DNA from: DAITPV01 sp050692555
GTDB taxonomy: Bacteria; Actinomycetota; UBA4738; CALAEC01
Direction of reading: 5' to 3'
NCBI GenBank assembly: GCA_050692555.1
Contig: JBOGVS010000040.1
Span: 1 to 25,619, forward strand
Length of the DNA stretch: 25,619 nucleotides
In this document: piece after piece, positions 21,925-25,619 of the stretch
Layout of the letters: every line of letters begins with the position of its first letter
How positions within the stretch are numbered: position 1 is the first letter of the stretch
Program-made: the position numbers and the translations under genes
Notes under the pieces: model-generated
Database searches by the model: none
What the model saw: the letters and a program-made list of their open reading frames with translations, nothing else
Told to the model about the DNA's origin: nothing

Positions 21925-22868
21925 CGGCCGCCCGTCGCCTGATCCACGCGCTCCCGGTGGGCCCGGGGATGCGAGGTGAAGTACACCTCGCGGAGCCGGT
22001 CCTTGGTCACCAGCGTGTAGATCTGCGTGGTGGCCACGCTGGCGTGGCCCAGGAGCTCTTGGACCACCCGAACGTCCGCCCCCCCTTCCAGGAGGTGGGT
22101 GGCGAACGAGTGCCGGAGCATGTGGGGAGTGACCCGCTTGCGGATCCCCGCTCGCCGGGCCATGGCCTTGATGATGTTCGTGCACCCCTGCCGGGTGAGC
22201 CGCCCGCCCCGTTGGTTCAGGAACAGGGCTCCCCGGGTGCGGGCCGAGGCCAGGTCGGGACGGCCCCGCACCAGGTACCCCTCGAGCGCCCGCACCGCGA
22301 ACCGTCCCAGCGGAACGACCCGTTCCTTGGAGCCCTTACCCACGGCCCGGACGCTGCCCTCGTCGAGGTCCACGTCGTCGACGTCCAGCCCCACCAGCTC
22401 CGAGATGCGCAGGCCCGCTCCGTACAACGTCTCCAGGATGGCCCGGTCCCGGAGCGCCGCGGGGTCGTCGCCGGCCGGTGCCGCCACCAGGGCGGCCACC
22501 TCGTCGACGCTAAGCGGCCGCGGGAGGGTCCGGGGGACCTTTGGACGGGCCACCCCCTCCGCGGGATCGGCTTCGGTGTCGCCTTCGAGCACCAGGAAGC
22601 GGTGGAGGGACCGCACCGCAGCCAGGGCCCTGGCCACCGACGACGGCCGGTAGCGCTTCCCGGGCTCGAACTCGGCTTCCGACAGGTGGGCCACGAACGC
22701 GGCGATCTCCGCCTCACCGGCGGCCACCGGGTCCTTCACCCCCCGGGTTCCCAGGAACTCCGCGTACCGGCGGAGGTCCCGGCGGTAGGCCTCCAGGGTG
22801 TTGGGAGCCAGCCCCCGTTCCACGCTCAGGTAGTCGAGGAACCGGCCGACCGGATCGGACAGGCCCAC
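21921..22868 (-). CDS. xerD: Site-specific tyrosine recombinase XerD
   Basis: A 315-residue recombinase that, with XerC, resolves chromosome dimers at dif. The N-terminal SAM-like domain spans about residues 5-95 (FLDYLSVERGLAPNTLEAYR). The catalytic domain has R154 (GLRISEL), K178 (GKGSKER), H249 and R252 (HMLRHSFATH), H275 (LLGHASV) and Y284 (TQIYT). Position before scpAB and after pyrG is typical of actinobacterial XerD. The GTG start is preceded by TATGCT at 8 bases with no Shine-Dalgarno, a likely leaderless promoter for the whole operon down to der. The stop overlaps deoB. Confidence 0.96.
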   Translation of the reverse strand: MGLSDPVGRFLDYLSVERGLAPNTLEAYRRDLRRYAEFLGTRGVKDPVAAGEAEIAAFVAHLSEAEFEPGKRYRPSSVARALAAVRSLHRFLVLEGDTEADPAEGVARPKVPRTLPRPLSVDEVAALVAAPAGDDPAALRDRAILETLYGAGLRISELVGLDVDDVDLDEGSVRAVGKGSKERVVPLGRFAVRALEGYLVRGRPDLASARTRGALFLNQRGGRLTRQGCTNIIKAMARRAGIRKRVTPHMLRHSFATHLLEGGADVRVVQELLGHASVATTQIYTLVTKDRLREVYFTSHPRAHRERVDQATGGR

Positions 22869-22876
22869 GGCCCGAG

Positions 22877-22882
22877 AGCATA
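22877..22882 (-). promoter_or_regulatory. Candidate leaderless promoter -10 box for the xerD operon
   Basis: TATGCT on the minus strand, 8 bases before the GTG of xerD, in an 80-base divergent region shared with the membrane-protein gene. No Shine-Dalgarno is seen before xerD. Confidence 0.5.
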
Positions 22883-22948
22883 CCCTCGCCGGTTCACCCC
22901 GGGCCGGGCCCGTCGGCGTAAGGTCATCCGGACGACGGGAGGGAATTC

Positions 22949-23761
22949 ATGGAACGGATACGGAGAGCCTTTCGCCTGCTGGGAGCGAGCTGGCAGGTTC
23001 TGAAAGCGGACCGGGAGCTGCTGATCCTCCCGGTGGTTTCCTTCCTGGCCATCGTGGTCGTGTCCGTCCCCTTCGGGCTGGCGGTCTGGCGGGGAGGCGC
23101 GGTTGAAGCGGAGGGGCTCCGGACCATCGACTACGTGTGGCAGGGGCTGTTCTACTTCGTGGCCTACTTCATCGGCATCTTCTTCAACGCCGCCGTGGTG
23201 GGCTCGGCCACCATCCGCCTCCAGGGGGGCGACCCCACCGTCTCGGACGGCCTCAGGCTGGCGTGGTCCAAGGTCGGCAAGATCCTGGGGTGGGCCGTGG
23301 TGGCCGCCACCGTGGGCCTGATCCTGCACGCTCTCGAGGAGCGAGCCGGGTTCATCGGTCGCATCGTCATCGCCGTCATCGGCGCGGCGTGGAGCGCCAT
23401 CACGTTCTTCGTGGTCCCGGTCCTCCTGTACGAGCCCGTCGGCGTGGGACCTTCGATCAAGCGCTCGGCGTCGATCTTCAAGCAGCGGTGGGGAGAGACG
23501 TTCGTGGGGACCGCCGCCATCGGCCTGGCCATCTTCCTGATCTCCATCCCGGTGGTCCTGGTGATCGCCCTCCTCGGCGCGGCGTCCATCCCCCTGGCGA
23601 TAGCTCTCGGCGTCCTGGCCCTGGGAACCCTCATGGCGGTGGGCACCGCCCTTTCCGGCGTGTTCAATGCGGCCCTCTACCGGTACGCCACGGCCGGGGA
23701 GGCCGGCGGAGCGTTCTCCGAGGCAGACCTCCAGGCGACGTTCAGGCCGAAGGGCCGCTGA
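22949..23761 (+). CDS. Multi-pass membrane protein (DUF6159-like)
   Basis: A 270-residue membrane protein with about six hydrophobic helices (for example LLILPVVSFLAIVVVSVPFG, about 25-44, and FFVVPVLLYEPVGVGPSIK in the middle). The segment SIKRSASIFKQRWGETFVG and the start RAFRLLGASWQVLKADRELL are typical of the DUF6159 family, whose function is not known. The ATG is preceded by GGGAGG at 6 bases; a TAAGGT box at 22919-22924 could be the -10. It is divergent from xerD and converges on pyrG with 8 bases between the stops. It replaces the NUDIX gene found at this position in mycobacteria. Confidence 0.88.
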   Translation: MERIRRAFRLLGASWQVLKADRELLILPVVSFLAIVVVSVPFGLAVWRGGAVEAEGLRTIDYVWQGLFYFVAYFIGIFFNAAVVGSATIRLQGGDPTVSDGLRLAWSKVGKILGWAVVAATVGLILHALEERAGFIGRIVIAVIGAAWSAITFFVVPVLLYEPVGVGPSIKRSASIFKQRWGETFVGTAAIGLAIFLISIPVVLVIALLGAASIPLAIALGVLALGTLMAVGTALSGVFNAALYRYATAGEAGGAFSEADLQATFRPKGR

Positions 23762-23807
23762 GCCGGCGGTTACGTCGCGGCGGCGGCTCGCTGAAGCGAC
23801 CGCCGGC
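23762..23807. terminator. Inverted repeat at convergent gene ends, possible terminator
   Basis: GCCGGCGGT (23762-23770) is the exact reverse complement of ACCGCCGGC (23799-23807), a 9-base GC-rich stem with a 28-base loop. It spans the gap between the membrane-protein stop and the last codons of pyrG. There is no U-tract on either strand, so an intrinsic terminator is only a weak proposal. Confidence 0.25.
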
Positions 23808-25410
23808 GAGCAAGCGCCGCACCGACGAACTCGCGGTACAGCGGGTGAGGGCGGTTCGGCCGGGACTTCAGCTCGGGGTGGAACTGCCCGGCGATGAAGA
23901 ACGGGTGGTCGGGGAGCTCGATGATCTCCACCAGCCGGCCGTCCGGAGACAGACCCGAGAACACCAGGCCGTGGTTCCGGAGCACCTCGTGGTACGCCGG
24001 GTTGACCTCGTATCGATGGCGGTGTCGCTCGTACACCACCTCCGAGTTGTCATACGCCTTGGCCGCCAGCGTGCCGGGGACCAGGTGGCAGGGCTGCGCT
24101 CCCAGCCGCATGGTCCCTCCGAGATCCGTGACGTCCTTCTGTTCGGGGAGCAGGTCGATCACCGGGTGCTCGCACGCGGGGTCGAACTCGCTGGAGTTGG
24201 CCCCAGGGAGGCCGCACACGTTGCGGGCGAACTCGATCACCGCGCACTGCAGTCCCAGACAGATCCCCAGGAAGGGCACCCCGCGCTCCCGGGCGTACCG
24301 GATCGCATCGACCTTGCCTTCGACGCCCCGCACGCCGAAGCCTCCGGGGACCAGGATCCCGTCCGCGCCGGCCAGGATGTCCTCCACCCGGCCGGTGGCC
24401 AGATCGTCGGAAGCCACCCAGGTGATGTTCACCCGGGAGCCGTGGTGGAACCCACCGTGCTTCAGGGCCTCGATCACCGAGAGGTACGCGTCGGGGAGGT
24501 CCACGTACTTCCCAACCACCGCGATCGACACCGGCTCCGTGCCGGTCTCGATCCCGTTCACCAGCGCGTTCCACTCGGAGAGGTCGGGCTCCCCGTCGGC
24601 CAGGCGAAGGTGGTCGGCCAGGTAGCCGTCCAGGCCCTCCTCGTGGAGGACCAGCGGCACCTCGTAGATCGAGTCGGCGTCCACCGCGGAGACCACGGCC
24701 TCCATCTCCACGTCGCACAGCAGGGAGATCTTCTCCTTCAGTCCTCGCGACAGGGGGCGGTCGGAGCGGCACACGATGGCGTCGGGCTGGAGACCGATCG
24801 ACCGGAGCTCCTTCACCGAGTGCTGGGTGGGCTTGGTCTTCAGCTCCCCGGTGGGGGCGATGTGCGGCAGCAACGACACGTGGACGAACGCGCAGTTGGT
24901 TCGCCCCACCTCGTTCCGAAGCTGCCGGATGGCTTCCAGGAACGGGAGGCTCTCGATGTCCCCCACGGTGCCGCCCACCTCAACGACCACGAGGTCGGCG
25001 TCGGTGGCCGCGGCGATCCCCCGGATCCGGCCCTTGATCTCATCCGTGATGTGCGGGATGACCTGGACCGTCTTGCCCAGGAACTCCCCTCGGCGCTCCT
25101 TGGCGATCACCGTCTGGTACACGGCACCTGCGGTGACGTTGGAGCCCCGGTGAAGGCTCTCGTCCGTGAACCGCTCGTAGTGCCCCAGGTCGAGGTCGGT
25201 CTCCGCGCCGTCGTCGAGCACGAACACCTCGCCGTGCTCGAAGGGGTTCATGGTGCCGGGATCCACGTTGATGTACGGATCCAGCTTCTGCATGGTGATG
25301 CGGAGGCCGCGGGACTTGAGGAGACGTCCGAGGGAAGCGGAGGTGATGCCCTTCCCGAGGCTGGAGGAAACGCCTCCGGTGACAAAGATGAACTTCGGGC
25401 TCTTCTGCAC
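23770..25410 (-). CDS. pyrG: CTP synthase (glutamine hydrolysing)
   Basis: A 546-residue enzyme that aminates UTP to CTP using ATP and glutamine. The synthetase domain (about residues 1-270) starts with FVTGGVSSSLGKG, the P-loop region, and has KLDPYINVDPGTMNPFEHGE and EVGGTVGDIES. The class I glutamine amidotransferase domain (about 295-530) has the nucleophile loop GICLGLQ and the catalytic FHPEL His/Glu. Length is standard. The start is GTG 25408-25410; a TACCAT box 11 bases upstream would give a very short leader. The upstream region is shortened by an IS630-type element whose end lies about 80 bases away. Confidence 0.97.
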   Translation of the reverse strand: MQKSPKFIFVTGGVSSSLGKGITSASLGRLLKSRGLRITMQKLDPYINVDPGTMNPFEHGEVFVLDDGAETDLDLGHYERFTDESLHRGSNVTAGAVYQTVIAKERRGEFLGKTVQVIPHITDEIKGRIRGIAAATDADLVVVEVGGTVGDIESLPFLEAIRQLRNEVGRTNCAFVHVSLLPHIAPTGELKTKPTQHSVKELRSIGLQPDAIVCRSDRPLSRGLKEKISLLCDVEMEAVVSAVDADSIYEVPLVLHEEGLDGYLADHLRLADGEPDLSEWNALVNGIETGTEPVSIAVVGKYVDLPDAYLSVIEALKHGGFHHGSRVNITWVASDDLATGRVEDILAGADGILVPGGFGVRGVEGKVDAIRYARERGVPFLGICLGLQCAVIEFARNVCGLPGANSSEFDPACEHPVIDLLPEQKDVTDLGGTMRLGAQPCHLVPGTLAAKAYDNSEVVYERHRHRYEVNPAYHEVLRNHGLVFSGLSPDGRLVEIIELPDHPFFIAGQFHPELKSRPNRPHPLYREFVGAALARRRSLQRAAAAT

Positions 25411-25421
25411 CTCGGGACTTG

Positions 25422-25427
25422 ATGGTA
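25422..25427 (-). promoter_or_regulatory. Candidate -10 box for pyrG
   Basis: TACCAT on the minus strand, 11 bases before the GTG of pyrG. No Shine-Dalgarno is evident. It lies between pyrG and the putative IS end, so the promoter may survive the insertion. Confidence 0.35.
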
Positions 25428-25491
25428 GCAGACCGGAACGGCTCCGGGTGCCCGGTTGGTCGCGTCGTGGGGCCTTTTCGGCGGCCCGGCT

Positions 25492-25619
25492 TAGTACTCT
25501 GGGTCGAAAGTTCGGTGACGTTTTCTCATGCAGCCCGCGGCAGGTCTGCGTCGGCAGATGAGAGGCGGCGCATGAGGCGGGCCAGATCGTTTCGGCTGAA
25601 CTTCCACTCGAACGGCGTG
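25492..25619 (-). mobile_element. Right-hand part of an IS630-type insertion sequence
   Basis: The transposase tail at 25526-25619 and the sequence from about 25492 (ttagtactctgggtcgaaag) to 25520 look like the end of an IS630-family element: the family inserts at TA, and a TA lies at 25492-25493 and 25495-25496. The exact tip of the terminal repeat is not certain, because the other end is outside the window. Confidence 0.5.
25526..25619 (-). CDS. IS630-family transposase, C-terminal end only
   Basis: The last 31 codons of a gene that runs off the window edge, read on the minus strand to a TGA at 25526-25528. The peptide TPFEWKFSRNDLARLMRRL followed by SSADADLPRAA matches the usual C-terminus of IS630-type DDE transposases, which end in TPF-x-WKF-T-R-x-DL. 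Such enzymes cut and paste the element into TA sites. Whether the rest of the gene is intact cannot be seen. Confidence 0.72.
   Translation of the reverse strand, partial: TPFEWKFSRNDLARLMRRLSSADADLPRAA

Noticed and set aside
20749..22185. Longer deoB start giving 478 residues
   Set aside because: The extra N-terminus lies within xerD and is low-complexity Gly/Pro/His-rich; the conserved domain begins at the GTG at 21922-21924, which overlaps the xerD stop in the usual GTGA manner.

Overview
This is a chromosomal segment of a high-GC bacterium, almost certainly a deep-branching, probably uncultivated member of the Actinomycetota. The case rests on gene order and protein types: a GarA-type FHA protein, an FtsR-type MerR regulator, paired DUF881 proteins around a small basic protein, a DUF151 bifunctional-nuclease-type protein, and a pyrG-xerD-scpA-scpB-rluB-cmk-der block. 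Many genes also appear to be read from leaderless transcripts, which is common in this phylum. Nearly all genes lie on the minus strand, so the window reads from right to left.

Right half (25.6 to 14.7 kb): the tail of an IS630-type transposase runs off the right edge just upstream of pyrG (CTP synthase). A plus-strand membrane protein converges on pyrG. A tightly packed minus-strand operon then runs xerD, deoB, deoA, an M50 site-2 protease, scpA, scpB, rluB, cmk, der. It joins chromosome dimer resolution and condensin loading with deoxynucleoside salvage, CMP phosphorylation, and ribosome assembly and rRNA modification. Most junctions are 4-base GTGA/ATGA overlaps.

Middle (14.7 to 10.9 kb): a junction region with accessory content. 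It holds an intact tyrosine integrase whose stop codon overlaps the stop of der, a tRNA-Pro(GGG), small inverted and direct repeats, a small zinc-ribbon membrane protein, and a toxin-antitoxin pair. The antitoxin has an N-terminal MerR-like helix-turn-helix and a C-terminal DUF433 domain; the PIN-like toxin gene is split by a frame change at an A6 run. An unknown Ala/Glu/Lys-rich coiled-coil protein follows.

Left half (10.9 kb to 0.17 kb): a secreted beta-sandwich-like protein (also frame-disturbed at an A6 run), pgsA, a three-domain nucleotidyltransferase/left-handed-helix/phosphomannomutase-like protein, DUF881, sbp, DUF881, an archaeal-type nicotinate phosphoribosyltransferase, gcvH, garA, ftsR, a D,D-carboxypeptidase, hpt and a DUF151 protein. 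Apart from inserted genes, this follows the order known from Mycobacterium tuberculosis Rv1822 to Rv1829, while the right half resembles Rv1699 to Rv1713. Two blocks that are far apart in mycobacteria therefore sit side by side here, joined by the accessory region.

Main points for a second look: the MerR-DUF433/PIN-like module; two A6 runs (the only A/T runs of six or more that I found) that each coincide with a broken frame repaired by losing one A; a recurrent TANNNT box 6 to 9 bases before start codons; a GarA with a zinc-ribbon N-terminus; and a phosphomannomutase-like domain with all its catalytic loops altered.
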